Positions 20,207-28,892 of a DNA stretch of 64,000 nt are shown piece after piece. The notes under the pieces were generated by a model. That model had not been told where the DNA came from. It did not search any database and worked only from the letters and a program-made list of their open reading frames with translations. The stretch covers positions 62,001-126,000 of the forward strand of contig NZ_JAAGLV010000011.1 of assembly GCF_010548305.1 (NCBI RefSeq), written 5' to 3'. This stretch comes from Streptomyces sp. SID13031 (GTDB lineage Bacteria; Actinomycetota; Actinomycetes; Propionibacteriales; Kribbellaceae). The translations under genes were made by a program, and so were the position numbers. Every line of letters begins with the position of its first letter. The first letter of the stretch is position 1.

Positions 20207-20926
20207 CTAGATGAGCTGACGCGGGCGCAATCCGATCAGGATGGCGCGGAGACCGGTCTGGAAGCGTGCTTCCGGGCCGGCTGAGTCGTCTCGGCTGAGG
20301 TAGGCGGCCAAGGTGCCCGCGCCGATGCCCAGCTGATCCCCGGCGGCCGACGCCCACTCGGCTTCTGTGAGACGGCTCCTGCGGACGGTCGCGCTCCAAG
20401 CTGCGTCCGTCACCGCGGCTCCGACGACGTAGTGGAAGACAGCAGACACGGCGGCGTCCAGATAGACGCCCTTGAACCCGGCCGACTTGAGGATGGCCAG
20501 CATCCGCTCGGCATAGGCCTGATAGTTCGGCCCGAGCCCGGCGTGGCTCGCCATCAGCTGCGCCGCCCACGGATGCTCAGCCAGTACGTCGTACGCAGCG
20601 TGCGCCAGCACCGTCAACCGGTCGCGCCAGTCGCCCTCCTCGGCCGGCACCAGCGCGTCCGCCAGCACTGTGTCGACCGCGAGCTCGAGCAGGTCGTCCT
20701 TGTTCGCCACCCGCCAATAGAGGGCCGACGTCGCCGCCGTACCGAGCTCGGCGGCCAGCCGGCGCATCGAGAGTTTCTCCAGCCCGTCCCGGCCGAGCAT
20801 CCCGATCGCGGTCCGGACGATGTCCTCCCGGCTCAGCGCCGCCCGGGTCTCACCCGCCTCGGCCCGCAGCCACACGGACCCGAGCACCGTCTTCGCATCC
20901 GCCTCGCGTGCCATGCGCCGGATCAT
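20207..20926 (-). CDS. TetR-family regulator with TetR_C-type C-domain
   Basis: 239 residues. The HTH is unusually far in (residues about 30-75): LSREDIVRTAIGMLGRDG, MRRLAAELGTAATSALYWRV and NKDDLLELAVD. The C-terminal half has TetR_C features such as LAEHPWAAQLMASHAG and YVVGAAVTDAAW, which in TetR proteins form the drug pocket. The target is unknown, since no exporter is adjacent. ATG 20926 is used; ATG 20914 (MAREADAK) is equally possible, and neither has a strong ribosome site. Confidence 0.85.
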   Translation of the reverse strand: MIRRMAREADAKTVLGSVWLRAEAGETRAALSREDIVRTAIGMLGRDGLEKLSMRRLAAELGTAATSALYWRVANKDDLLELAVDTVLADALVPAEEGDWRDRLTVLAHAAYDVLAEHPWAAQLMASHAGLGPNYQAYAERMLAILKSAGFKGVYLDAAVSAVFHYVVGAAVTDAAWSATVRRSRLTEAEWASAAGDQLGIGAGTLAAYLSRDDSAGPEARFQTGLRAILIGLRPRQLI

Positions 20927-20972
20927 AGCTGAACCAATGTCTCAGATAGCAACACGACGTTTCAGTCGAGGC

Positions 20973-21009
20973 AAAAAACAAATGGCCGGTCCCCGTGGGA
21001 CCGGCCATT
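20973..21009 (-). terminator. Rho-independent terminator of the serine protease gene
   Basis: A GC-rich hairpin at 20981-21009 (AATGGCCGGTCCC paired with its complement) is followed on the minus strand by TTTGTTTTTT. It lies 14 bases past the protease stop. It is the clearest intrinsic terminator in the window. Confidence 0.9.
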
Positions 21010-21022
21010 CGCGGGGGTGGGA

Positions 21023-21820
21023 CTAGTTGTTGATCTGAGTCGTCAGTGCCGTGGCGTACGACGCGACCTCGGAGTACACGCCCGGGTTGCCGGCGTCGGC
21101 GCAGCCGAGACCCCAGGAGACGACGCCGAACAGCCGGCCGTTCAGGACCAGCGGGCCGCCGGAGTCACCCTGGCAGGAGTCCTTGCCGCCCGCCTTGTAA
21201 CCGGCGCAGATCTCGCCGTTCGCGACATAACCCTCGCCCGCGTAGACGTCGAGGCAGTACGCGTCGCCGAGGACCGGTACGAGCACCTTCTGCAGGCGGT
21301 TCGCCGGGCCGGTGCCCTCGGTCTCGCCGTACCCGTAGGTGGTCGACTGGGCGCCGACGGCGTCCGCCGCGCGGCTGGTCTCCAGCGGCAGGGTGGTGAC
21401 GCCGGTGAACGGCGTGGTCAGGGTCAGGACGGCGACGTCGTGGCCGCTGACCTGGCCGTACTGCGGGTCCTTCCAGATCTTGGAGATCTTCGAGGTCTTG
21501 CCGCCGGTGCTCGAGTTCAGGTTGTCGCGGCCCTGGATCGCCGTGTAGGTGCTCCGCGGCTGCGTGACGCAGTGCGCCGCGGTGACGATCTTGTTCGCCT
21601 TGACCAGGGTGGCGCCGCAGTACTGGCCGACCGGGGACGACGAGTTGCTGTTGTTCAGCGCGATCATCCACGGGACCTGCGCAGTGCTGGCGGTACTGCC
21701 GCCGACGATGTTCGTGCCGGGCGGGGGCGTCCGGGCCTCGGCGGTGCCGATGGCGCCGGCTGATGCCAGGGCGACTACGGCCGCGGCGAGCACTGCACGG
21801 AACTTGAGCTTTCCGGTCAT
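21023..21820 (-). CDS. Secreted trypsin-like serine protease (S1)
   Basis: 265 residues. The signal peptide runs through VLAAAVVALASAGAIGTAEA, then a short propeptide ends at IVGGSTAS, the new N-terminus after activation. The catalytic triad is His in VTAAHCV, Asp in GHDVAVLTL and Ser in SCQGDSGGPLV. A specificity-pocket Asp in GGKDSCQGD suggests cleavage after Lys/Arg. Six cysteines allow three disulfides. It resembles Streptomyces trypsin. A strong terminator follows. No inhibitor gene is adjacent. Confidence 0.94.
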   Translation of the reverse strand: MTGKLKFRAVLAAAVVALASAGAIGTAEARTPPPGTNIVGGSTASTAQVPWMIALNNSNSSSPVGQYCGATLVKANKIVTAAHCVTQPRSTYTAIQGRDNLNSSTGGKTSKISKIWKDPQYGQVSGHDVAVLTLTTPFTGVTTLPLETSRAADAVGAQSTTYGYGETEGTGPANRLQKVLVPVLGDAYCLDVYAGEGYVANGEICAGYKAGGKDSCQGDSGGPLVLNGRLFGVVSWGLGCADAGNPGVYSEVASYATALTTQINN

Positions 21821-22021
21821 GCCTCACACTCCAGAGTTCGTCTCGGGCCGCAAATGGGCGGAGCGGCCGAATACAGAGAACAATTGAACGTTCACTGTAG
21901 GTAGCGCAAGCGATTGCCCGGGCACATCGGTGACGGCGCAGTCCCGTGCCACAGACTTAAGTTGCGGGCCGAGGTGCCGAGGACCGACGAATCCACCGTC
22001 GGGACGGCGAAAACTCGGATC

Positions 22022-23149
22022 ATGAGCGAAGACAGCCGAATGAACCGAGCCCAGTTCCTCACTCGAGCCGCAGCTCTCGGGCTGGTCGCAGCAGCCGGTA
22101 CTGCGGGCGCAGGCGCCGCGTCGGCCGCCCCGGCCAGGCGACTCGCCTTCAAAGGTGTGGCGTACGACGTGGGGACCGGGTTTCTCGGGGATGACAGCCG
22201 GGTGCGGTGGAATGTCGACTTGATGCGGGGGGAGCTCCGGGCGATCAAGGGTCAGTTGAACGCGAACTGGGTGAGTGTTTACGGGAGCCATGTCGGGCGG
22301 TTGCGGGAGACCGCTGAGGAGGCGCTCAGGCGGGGGCTGAAGGTTTCGGTGCAGCCCCGGGCGTTCGATCAGCCGCAGAGTGCCGCGCTGGAGCAGTTGC
22401 GGCAGGTCGCGCGGGATGCGGAGCGGCTGCGGCGGAGGTACCGGCCTGAGGTGATTCTGGTGATCGGGTGCGAGTTCATGTTGTTCACGCCGGGGATCGT
22501 GCCGGGGGCGAACTTCTTCGAGCGGGTCGAGTATCTGACCAAGGGTGAGTTCGACCTGGCCGAGCTGCAGCGCAAGCTCAGCGGCTACGTGAAGAAGGCC
22601 GTGAAGGTTGCCCGCAGCAACTTCAACGGCCGGATCACGTACGGTGCCGCGTCGGATCTGGAGGAGATCGACTGGTCGCTCTTCGACATCGTCGGCCTGG
22701 ACTACTACTCGTACCACGCCGATCGTGCCGGCCACACGAAGGAGCTGGCGCCGTTCCGCCGGTGGAAGAAGCCGATCATGATCCTGGAGTTCGGCTGCTG
22801 CACGTTCACCGGCGCCCCGGAGCTGGGCGGGATGGGCTGGGACATCGTCGACTTCACCGTCGACCCGGTCCAGATCAAACCCGGCTACGTCCGCGACGAA
22901 CAGGAGCAGGCCGACCATCTCCGGACCATGCTCGAGGTGTTCACCGCCGAAGGGTTCCTGGGCGCCTCGCCGTACACGTTCATCTCACCGGACGCACCGC
23001 ATCGCGAGGAACGGAAGTACGACGAGGACATCGCCGCTTTCAGCCTCTGCAAGGTGATCCGGCAGACCTCTTCGGACCCAGCGTCGAAGTACCGCTGGGA
23101 ACCGAAGAAGTCCTTCCATGCCGTCAGCAACTTCTATGCCGGTTGCTGA
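22022..23149 (+). CDS. Secreted (beta/alpha)8-barrel hydrolase-like protein, family unassigned
   Basis: 375 residues from ATG 22022. The N-terminus MNRAQFLTRAAALGLVAAAG looks like an export signal with a weak Tat-like NRAQFLTR, then AASAAPARR. Barrel-like landmarks follow: GLKVSVQPRAFDQPQS, VILVIGCEFMLFTPG with a conserved-looking Glu, DIVGLDYYSYHADR and IMILEFGCCTF, where the Glu of LEFG sits like a glycosidase nucleophile. Glycoside hydrolase activity is inference. The gene is divergent from the protease and convergent with the aldo/keto reductase. Confidence 0.65.
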   Translation: MSEDSRMNRAQFLTRAAALGLVAAAGTAGAGAASAAPARRLAFKGVAYDVGTGFLGDDSRVRWNVDLMRGELRAIKGQLNANWVSVYGSHVGRLRETAEEALRRGLKVSVQPRAFDQPQSAALEQLRQVARDAERLRRRYRPEVILVIGCEFMLFTPGIVPGANFFERVEYLTKGEFDLAELQRKLSGYVKKAVKVARSNFNGRITYGAASDLEEIDWSLFDIVGLDYYSYHADRAGHTKELAPFRRWKKPIMILEFGCCTFTGAPELGGMGWDIVDFTVDPVQIKPGYVRDEQEQADHLRTMLEVFTAEGFLGASPYTFISPDAPHREERKYDEDIAAFSLCKVIRQTSSDPASKYRWEPKKSFHAVSNFYAGC

Positions 23150-23155
23150 GCTCCG

Positions 23156-23983
23156 TCAGACGACGTTGAAGGTGTCCGGGTTCGGCCCGGTGCGCTCGTC
23201 GCGCTCGAGACCGTTGAGCGCCTCCAGATCGGCGCCGGTCAGCTCGAAGTCGAAGACCGCGAAGTTCTCCCGGACCCGGGCCGGGGTGACCGACTTCGGG
23301 ATCACGATGTTCCCGTGCTGCAGGTGCCAGCGCAGGACGACCTGGGCCGCCGTCTTGTCGTACTTCGCGGCCAGCTCGGTCACCGCTGTCTCGGTGAGCA
23401 GCGAGCCGCCCTTGGCCAGCGGGCTCCACGCCTCGGTGGCGATCCCGTGCTCGTTGCCATAGGCCCGTACCGCATCCTGCTGCAGGTACGGGTGCAGCTC
23501 GACCTGGTTGACGGCCGGGACGACGGACGAGCCCGACGCGAGCTGCTCCAGGTGGGCCGGCTGGAAGTTGGAGACGCCGATCGCGCGGACCACGCCGTCG
23601 GCGGCCAGCTTCTCCAGGGCGCGCCAGCTGGCGGCGTACTTGCCGAGCTCGGGAGCCGGCCAGTGGATCAGGTACAGGTCGAGGTAGTCGAGGCCGAGCA
23701 GGCCGCGGCTGCGCTCGAAGGCGGCGAGCGTCTCCTCGTAGCCCTGGTCGGCGTTCCACAGCTTGGTGGTGATGAAGAGCTCTTCGCGGGCGAGGCCGGA
23801 GGAGGCGAGTGCCGTCCCGACGCCGGCCTCGTTCTGGTACGCAGCGGCGGTGTCGATGCTGCGGTAGCCGGCCTCGAGTGCGGTCGTGACGGCTGCGGTG
23901 GTCTCGGCGTCGGGGACCTTGAAGACGCCGAATCCGAGCTGCGGCATCTCGACGCCGTTGTTGAGTTTCACGGTGGGAATCAT
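23156..23983 (-). CDS. Aldo/keto reductase
   Basis: 275 residues with the AKR barrel and catalytic tetrad: Asp and Tyr in YRSIDTAAAYQNE, Lys in LFITTKLWNAD and His in LYLIHWPAPE. The NADPH-binding end has VIPKSVTPARVREN. It resembles 2,5-diketo-D-gluconate/methylglyoxal reductases. It lies 26 bases after the MFS gene on the same strand and is probably cotranscribed. The pair is likely controlled by the divergent MarR protein, which suggests a carbonyl or drug stress response. Confidence 0.92.
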   Translation of the reverse strand: MIPTVKLNNGVEMPQLGFGVFKVPDAETTAAVTTALEAGYRSIDTAAAYQNEAGVGTALASSGLAREELFITTKLWNADQGYEETLAAFERSRGLLGLDYLDLYLIHWPAPELGKYAASWRALEKLAADGVVRAIGVSNFQPAHLEQLASGSSVVPAVNQVELHPYLQQDAVRAYGNEHGIATEAWSPLAKGGSLLTETAVTELAAKYDKTAAQVVLRWHLQHGNIVIPKSVTPARVRENFAVFDFELTGADLEALNGLERDERTGPNPDTFNVV

Positions 23984-24009
23984 CAGAAGCTTTCCTTCAG
24001 TAGTCAGTG

Positions 24010-25194
24010 TCAGACGGTGGTGAGTGCGGGTTCAGGAGTTACCGCTGACCGCTGGCGCCGGTCCAGCAGGCCGGAGGTCAGGGCGACCGACAGACCGGCC
24101 GCTGCCAGGGCGGCGCCGACCCAGTTCGGAGCGGTGTAGCCGAGGCCGTGTTCGATGGTCAGGCCACCAAGGTAGGCGCCAACCGCGTTGCCGAGGTTGA
24201 AGGCGGCGATGTTCGCCGCAGAAGCGAGTGCCGGAGCACCGGCCGCCTTGTCCATCACACGCTTCTGCAGCGGAGCCACGGTCGCGAAGCCGGCCGCGCC
24301 GAACAGCGCGATCGTCACCGCTGCCGGTACCCGCCCATGAGCGGTGAAAACGAAGGCCACCAGTACTACGGCGAGCGCCGCCAGGATCACGTACAGGCTG
24401 GGCATCAACGAGCGGTCGGCCAGCTTGCCGCCGAGCAGGTTGCCGACCACGAGCCCGCCGCCGAACAGGACGAGCAGCCAGGTGACGGCGCCGGACGAGA
24501 AGCCGGCCACCTCGGTCATCATCGGCGCGATGTAGGTGAAGGATGCGAACACCCCGGCGAAGCCGAGCGCGGTCATCGCCAGCGCGAGCCAGACCTGCAG
24601 GTTGCGGAAGACGGCCAGCTCGCTGCGCAGCCCGGGCCCTTCGCTGACGCTCTGCCGGGGGACCAGGAAGACGATGCCGAGCAGGCCGATCACGCCGAGC
24701 ACGGTGACCGCCCAGAAGGTCGAGCGCCAGCCGAAGGCCTGCCCGAGCGCAGTACCGCCCGGCACTCCGAAGACGTTCGCGACGGTCAGGCCGGTGAACA
24801 TCAGCGCGATCGCGCTGGCCTGCTTGGCCTTGGGGACCAGCGAGGCGGCGACCACGGAGCCGACGCCGAAGAAGGCGCCGTGCGACAGTGCCGCCACGAT
24901 CCGCCCGGTCATCAGCACGCCGTACGACGGCGCGAGCGCGGAGATCAGGTTGCCGACGATGAAGACGCCCATCAGCGCGACCAGCACGGTCTTGCGGGAG
25001 ATCTTGGACCCGATCGCGGTCAGCAGCGGGGCGCCGACGACGACGCCGAGGGCGTAGCCGGAGATCAGCAGACCGGCCGAGGGGATGCTGACGCCGAAGT
25101 CGGTGGCGACCTCGGGCAGCAGGCCCATGATGACGAATTCGGTGGTGCCGATCCCGAAGGCACCGATGGCCAGCGCTAGCAACGCGGCAGGCAT
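24010..25194 (-). CDS. MFS exporter, AraJ/Cmx (DHA1) type
   Basis: 394 residues with 12 predicted membrane helices. The first helix has LALAIGAFGIGTTEFVIMG, the signature of the AraJ/Cmx sugar-efflux/chloramphenicol-resistance subgroup. The TM2-3 loop has GSKISRKTVLVALM and the TM5 antiporter-like motif is GVPGGTALGQAFGWRSTFW. It is probably a proton-driven efflux pump. It heads the operon with the aldo/keto reductase and is divergent from marR across about 130 bases containing a palindrome. Confidence 0.92.
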   Translation of the reverse strand: MPAALLALAIGAFGIGTTEFVIMGLLPEVATDFGVSIPSAGLLISGYALGVVVGAPLLTAIGSKISRKTVLVALMGVFIVGNLISALAPSYGVLMTGRIVAALSHGAFFGVGSVVAASLVPKAKQASAIALMFTGLTVANVFGVPGGTALGQAFGWRSTFWAVTVLGVIGLLGIVFLVPRQSVSEGPGLRSELAVFRNLQVWLALAMTALGFAGVFASFTYIAPMMTEVAGFSSGAVTWLLVLFGGGLVVGNLLGGKLADRSLMPSLYVILAALAVVLVAFVFTAHGRVPAAVTIALFGAAGFATVAPLQKRVMDKAAGAPALASAANIAAFNLGNAVGAYLGGLTIEHGLGYTAPNWVGAALAAAGLSVALTSGLLDRRQRSAVTPEPALTTV

Positions 25195-25264
25195 GGCTTC
25201 TTTCTCCTTGAATGTAGTCTTGTGACTGTTACCGGCGCCCGCGATAGTTGCACACGCGGACTAT

Positions 25265-25291
25265 TGCATGAGCCTTATACTGCCTCATGCA
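25265..25291. promoter_or_regulatory. Candidate MarR operator over a promoter
   Basis: TGCATGAG and CTCATGCA form an inverted repeat with an 11-base spacer in the MFS-marR divergent region. The spacer holds TATACT, a good -10 box for marR. Binding here could silence both directions, the usual MarR arrangement. Confidence 0.65.
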
Positions 25292-25326
25292 TCGGTATTG
25301 TTCAAGTGAGGACACCAGGAGGAGCC

Positions 25327-25794
25327 ATGGGACTACCGGATGACGCTGCTGAGGCGCGTGCTCAGGGCTGGCGGACCCTGGCCGCTCTGCATGCCCGGAT
25401 CGAGGACGAGCTGGAGCGCGCGCTGCAGAAGCAGCACGGGCTTTCGGTCAGCGAGTACTCCGTACTCGACGTGCTCGGCCGGCAGGAGGAGCACCACCTG
25501 CGGATGAATCAGCTGTCGAACGCGGTCGTGCTCAGCCAGTCGGCGACCACGCGACTGGTGAACCGGCTCGAGGACCGCAAGCTGCTGGAGCGGTACCTGT
25601 GCCCGACAGACCGCCGAGGCATCTACACCGAGGTCACGGAGGCCGGCCGCGCGCTGCTGGCCGAGGCCGAGCCGACGCACGACGAAGTACTGACCGCTGC
25701 CCTGCAGAAGGCCGCTGAGTTCCCGGAGCTGGCCCCGCTCGTCGACGCTCTCGCTCAGCTGGCTTTGCCTCTGGCTGTCTCCGCGAAGGTCTGA
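25327..25794 (+). CDS. MarR-family repressor
   Basis: 155 residues from ATG 25327, preceded by AGGAGGAG. The winged helix is seen in LRMNQLSNAVVLSQSATTRL, then VNRLEDRKLLERYLCPTDRR, with the Asp-Arg wing tip. The dimerisation helices flank it. A frame extending upstream to 25222 was rejected as it would run through the promoter and operator. It probably represses itself and the divergent MFS/aldo-keto reductase operon until a phenolic or drug-like ligand binds. Confidence 0.92.
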   Translation: MGLPDDAAEARAQGWRTLAALHARIEDELERALQKQHGLSVSEYSVLDVLGRQEEHHLRMNQLSNAVVLSQSATTRLVNRLEDRKLLERYLCPTDRRGIYTEVTEAGRALLAEAEPTHDEVLTAALQKAAEFPELAPLVDALAQLALPLAVSAKV

Positions 25795-25855
25795 CACCGC
25801 AACCTTTGGACCGCTCCGTCGTCATTCTGTTGTGAGGCTGATGACAGGAGAACGT

Positions 25856-26350
25856 ATGGCGGCGGGCGCGGCACTGGGCGACCCGTCGTTCGAGGAACTC
25901 TTCCGACTGCATGCCGGCCGGCTCGTCCGGCTGGCCCACCTGCTCGGGGCGGGCGATCCGGAGGACGTCGTACAAGAGGCGTTCTGCCGCTTCTTCGTCG
26001 TGCACCGCGACCGGCGGCCCGAGAACCTGGTCGGCTACCTGAACCGGATGGTGGTCAATGAGGTCAGGACCCGGCAACGCCGCAACAAACTGGCCGACCG
26101 CAAACGGCTGCACCTGGTCAGCGCGCCGCCCGCGAGCGAGCAGGTCGAGCGGGACGAATCGGTCACCGCGCTGGTTCGCGCGCTCCGCGAGCTGTCGCCC
26201 AGGCAGCGGGAGGCGCTGGTACTGCGGTACTGGCTCGACCTGCCGCTCGCCGATATCGCCGTCGCCATGGACGTCCGGCTCGGCACGGCCAAATCACTCG
26301 TCAGCCGCGGGATCTCCCGGCTCGGACAGCAGCTCGAGGATCACCGATGA
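25856..26350 (+). CDS. ECF RNA polymerase sigma factor (SigE-like of actinomycetes)
   Basis: 164 residues. Region 2 has HAGRLVRLAHLLGAGDPEDVVQ, then EAFCRFF; region 4 has LSPRQREALVLRYWLDLPL and IAVAMDVRLGTAKSLVSRG. No SnoaL or other extension is present. ATG 25856 is supported by ACAGGAG five bases upstream. The next gene overlaps by four bases and encodes a membrane protein in the anti-sigma position. Upstream AACC (25801) and CGTC (25820) resemble ECF promoter elements, so autoregulation is possible. Confidence 0.9.
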   Translation: MAAGAALGDPSFEELFRLHAGRLVRLAHLLGAGDPEDVVQEAFCRFFVVHRDRRPENLVGYLNRMVVNEVRTRQRRNKLADRKRLHLVSAPPASEQVERDESVTALVRALRELSPRQREALVLRYWLDLPLADIAVAMDVRLGTAKSLVSRGISRLGQQLEDHR

Positions 26351-27489
26351 ACGAGACCGAAACCCGCCTGACCGCTGAGCTGAAGCAGGAAGCGGACGCC
26401 GTCCAGCCCGACCTCGACCGGATGTGGTCGGCGATCCAGGAACGGACTCGCGAGGGCAGCGCCGATGCCTCGGTCGTGCAGGGTGCCCGGCCGTGGCGCC
26501 GGCGAGCGGCGCCGTACGTGGCTGCCGCCTCGGTCGCCGCCGTGCTGGTGACCGTTGCCGTCGTCAATGATCACGGCCGCGGGCCGTCACCGGCCACCCG
26601 GACCACCCCGACGCAACCGGCCACCCCGCAACCGTCCACCCCGCAGCAGGCAAGCAAGGGTCCGACCGGTCCGGTCGACCTGCCGGTCGGGGATTGGGCC
26701 TGTCCGGACCGGACCGGCATCACCCCACGGCGCAGCCTGCAGACGTACGAGCTGCCGATGTTCTTCGTGGACCCGCGCGAGGTGCCCGATGAGGCCACCG
26801 ACCATCAGGTACCGCGCTATCACTTCACCATCGACGGGAACACCGGTGTGCTCGACTACGGCGATGCCGAGGGCCGACGCATCTCGCAGACCAAGCTGAT
26901 CCGGGCCGGCGACCGCTGGCGACTCAGCGATCGCACCGTCTGCTCCGGCGCCGATGGCCGGCCTTCGCCCAACCCAGTTGCCCTTGGCAAGTACACGGAG
27001 AAGCCGCTGCCGTTCGAGGCTCGCTCACTGGGGGTTCAAGCGACACCGCCGACGGGGACGCCGTTGCTGGTCGACGATCGGACCTACTTCGACGGGACCG
27101 GACAGCTCCACCAGACCACCCTCTACGCCTACCCGGCCAAGGGCGGCTACGCCTTCGCGCGGATGCCGGCTGACGACAGCTCATACGACTCCTCGGTGAC
27201 TCCCGAGAACCGCCTCGGCGGCGACAGCGCCCAGGTGGATTCGCGAGATACCCCCTTCGGCGCCTACGCGGGCAACCTCGACCTGATCCTCAGCTATCTG
27301 ACCAAGGACCAGGACGTGACCGGGCTCCGCATCACCAGCTCCTCCGGCCGTCCGCAGGGTCCGGCGCAGAAGCTCACCTTCCCCGGCGGCAAGACCCTCT
27401 ACACCGCGATCGCCCGCTCGAAGATCGACGGCGACACCCTCGTGACCGTACTCCGCAAGAGCGGCAACGAGCCGCCACGAAGGTACTGA
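26347..27489 (+). CDS. Single-pass membrane protein, partner of the ECF sigma factor
   Basis: 380 residues. The N-terminal ~55 residues are cytoplasmic and charged. One membrane helix follows (VAAASVAAVLVTVAVV), then a Thr/Pro/Gln-rich stalk and an extracellular domain of about 270 residues with two Cys in DWACPDR and DRTVCSG. It overlaps the sigma gene (ATGA) and is placed like an anti-sigma factor, although a zinc HxxxCxxC motif is not visible. The role as an anti-sigma or signal sensor is inference from position. Confidence 0.72.
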   Translation: MNETETRLTAELKQEADAVQPDLDRMWSAIQERTREGSADASVVQGARPWRRRAAPYVAAASVAAVLVTVAVVNDHGRGPSPATRTTPTQPATPQPSTPQQASKGPTGPVDLPVGDWACPDRTGITPRRSLQTYELPMFFVDPREVPDEATDHQVPRYHFTIDGNTGVLDYGDAEGRRISQTKLIRAGDRWRLSDRTVCSGADGRPSPNPVALGKYTEKPLPFEARSLGVQATPPTGTPLLVDDRTYFDGTGQLHQTTLYAYPAKGGYAFARMPADDSSYDSSVTPENRLGGDSAQVDSRDTPFGAYAGNLDLILSYLTKDQDVTGLRITSSSGRPQGPAQKLTFPGGKTLYTAIARSKIDGDTLVTVLRKSGNEPPRRY

Positions 27490-27567
27490 CGCCCGGGGCT
27501 GTGGGTTAGCTGAAGATGTCGCCCTGATCCTGGTCTGGCGGGCAGTCCGCTGGCCAGGATCGGGGGC

Positions 27568-28884
27568 ATGGGTGAGATCAGCGAACGAGCCGCCGTACGG
27601 CGGTTGCAGGAGCGGTTTGGGTTCGGACCCAAGCCGGGTGGGCTGGATGTGGGCTTTGATGCTGCCTTGGCGCAGTTGTTCAGTACTGCGGCCGACCCGG
27701 GCGCGACTCCGCCGCCTGCGCTGAGCCTGCCGGGCATGGTGGAGAAGGGCGACTCGGAGGCCAAGAAGGCGGCCAACAAGGCGCGGGCGGCGCAGGAGCT
27801 GAAGGCCTCGGCCTGGTGGCTGGACCGGATGGTTGCCGGGGATCGCGCGACCGAGCGGCTGGCCTGGTTCTGGCATGGGCATTTCGCGACCAGCAATCAG
27901 AAGGTGCGCAGCGCTCGGCTGATGCTGGCGCAGAACCAGATCTTCCGGGCCCAGGGGCGCGGGAGCTTCACCCAGCTCGCGCGGGCGATGATCGTCGATG
28001 CGGCGCTGATCAAGTGGCTCGACGGGAACGACAATCGCAAGGGATCCCCCAACGAGAACCTGGCGCGGGAGTTCCTGGAGCTCTTCACGCTCGGGATCGG
28101 CCACTACACCGAGGTCGACGTCTTCGAGGGCGCCCGCGCGCTGACCGGCTGGACCGTACGGCGTACTTCGGCGAAGGCCACCCTGATGCCGAAGCGCCAT
28201 GACTCCGAACCGAAGACGGTCTTCGGCAAGACCGGTGACTTCGGTGCCGTGGATTTTGCCGAGCTGGCGTTGGCGAAGCCCGGGTCGGCGGCCTTCGTGA
28301 TCGGCCGGTTGTGGTTCCGGCTCGTCTCGCCGACGTCGCCTGACTCGGCGGCGCTCGCGCGGTTGGTCGCGGCGTACGGGAGCAAGCGGGACATCCAGGC
28401 GGTACTGGCGGCGATCGTTGTCGAGCCGGCCTTCCGGGACAGCTCGTCGGCGATGGTGAAGCAGCCGGTCGAATGGGCCGTCGGCCTGATGCGTGCGCTC
28501 GGGGTGCGGCCGGCGGGGCTCGACGACAAGACGAAGCTGAAGGTGCTGGCCGGGTTGCGGGGGATGGGGCAAGTGCCGTTCCGTCCGCCGAGCGTTGGCG
28601 GCTGGCCGTCGGGCGCGAGCTGGCTGACGACCTCGGCTGGGGTGGCGCGCCTGCAGCTCGCGCAGCTGATCACCAAGCAAGCCGATCGTGGGCAGACGGC
28701 GCAGGCCGGGCAGTCGGCGTTTGGGCAGCTCGGGAAGTCGGGAGCTCGGGTCGACGGAGTACGTGTTCTGCTCGGAGTGGAGGCGTGGTCGGCGCGGACC
28801 CGGGACGCCTTGGCCGGTCTGACCGATCCTGCGCAGTTGACCGCGGTGGCGGCTTGCGCCCCCGAATACGTAGTGAGTGGCTGA
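27568..28884 (+). CDS. DUF1800 family protein
   Basis: 438 residues. Hallmarks of DUF1800 are visible: ERAAVRRLQERFGFG at the start, WFWHGHFATSNQKV, NENLAREFLELFTLGIGHY and ARALTGWTV. The function of the family is not established. It nearly always sits next to a DUF1501 gene, as here (8 bases apart), implying a joint secreted or periplasmic role. No signal peptide is evident. The sequence ends CAPEYVVSG. Confidence 0.88.
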   Translation: MGEISERAAVRRLQERFGFGPKPGGLDVGFDAALAQLFSTAADPGATPPPALSLPGMVEKGDSEAKKAANKARAAQELKASAWWLDRMVAGDRATERLAWFWHGHFATSNQKVRSARLMLAQNQIFRAQGRGSFTQLARAMIVDAALIKWLDGNDNRKGSPNENLAREFLELFTLGIGHYTEVDVFEGARALTGWTVRRTSAKATLMPKRHDSEPKTVFGKTGDFGAVDFAELALAKPGSAAFVIGRLWFRLVSPTSPDSAALARLVAAYGSKRDIQAVLAAIVVEPAFRDSSSAMVKQPVEWAVGLMRALGVRPAGLDDKTKLKVLAGLRGMGQVPFRPPSVGGWPSGASWLTTSAGVARLQLAQLITKQADRGQTAQAGQSAFGQLGKSGARVDGVRVLLGVEAWSARTRDALAGLTDPAQLTAVAACAPEYVVSG

Positions 28885-28892
28885 GGAGAATC

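Noticed and set aside
25222-25326. Longer start for the MarR protein
   Set aside because: It would translate through the promoter and operator; ATG 25327 has a strong ribosome site.
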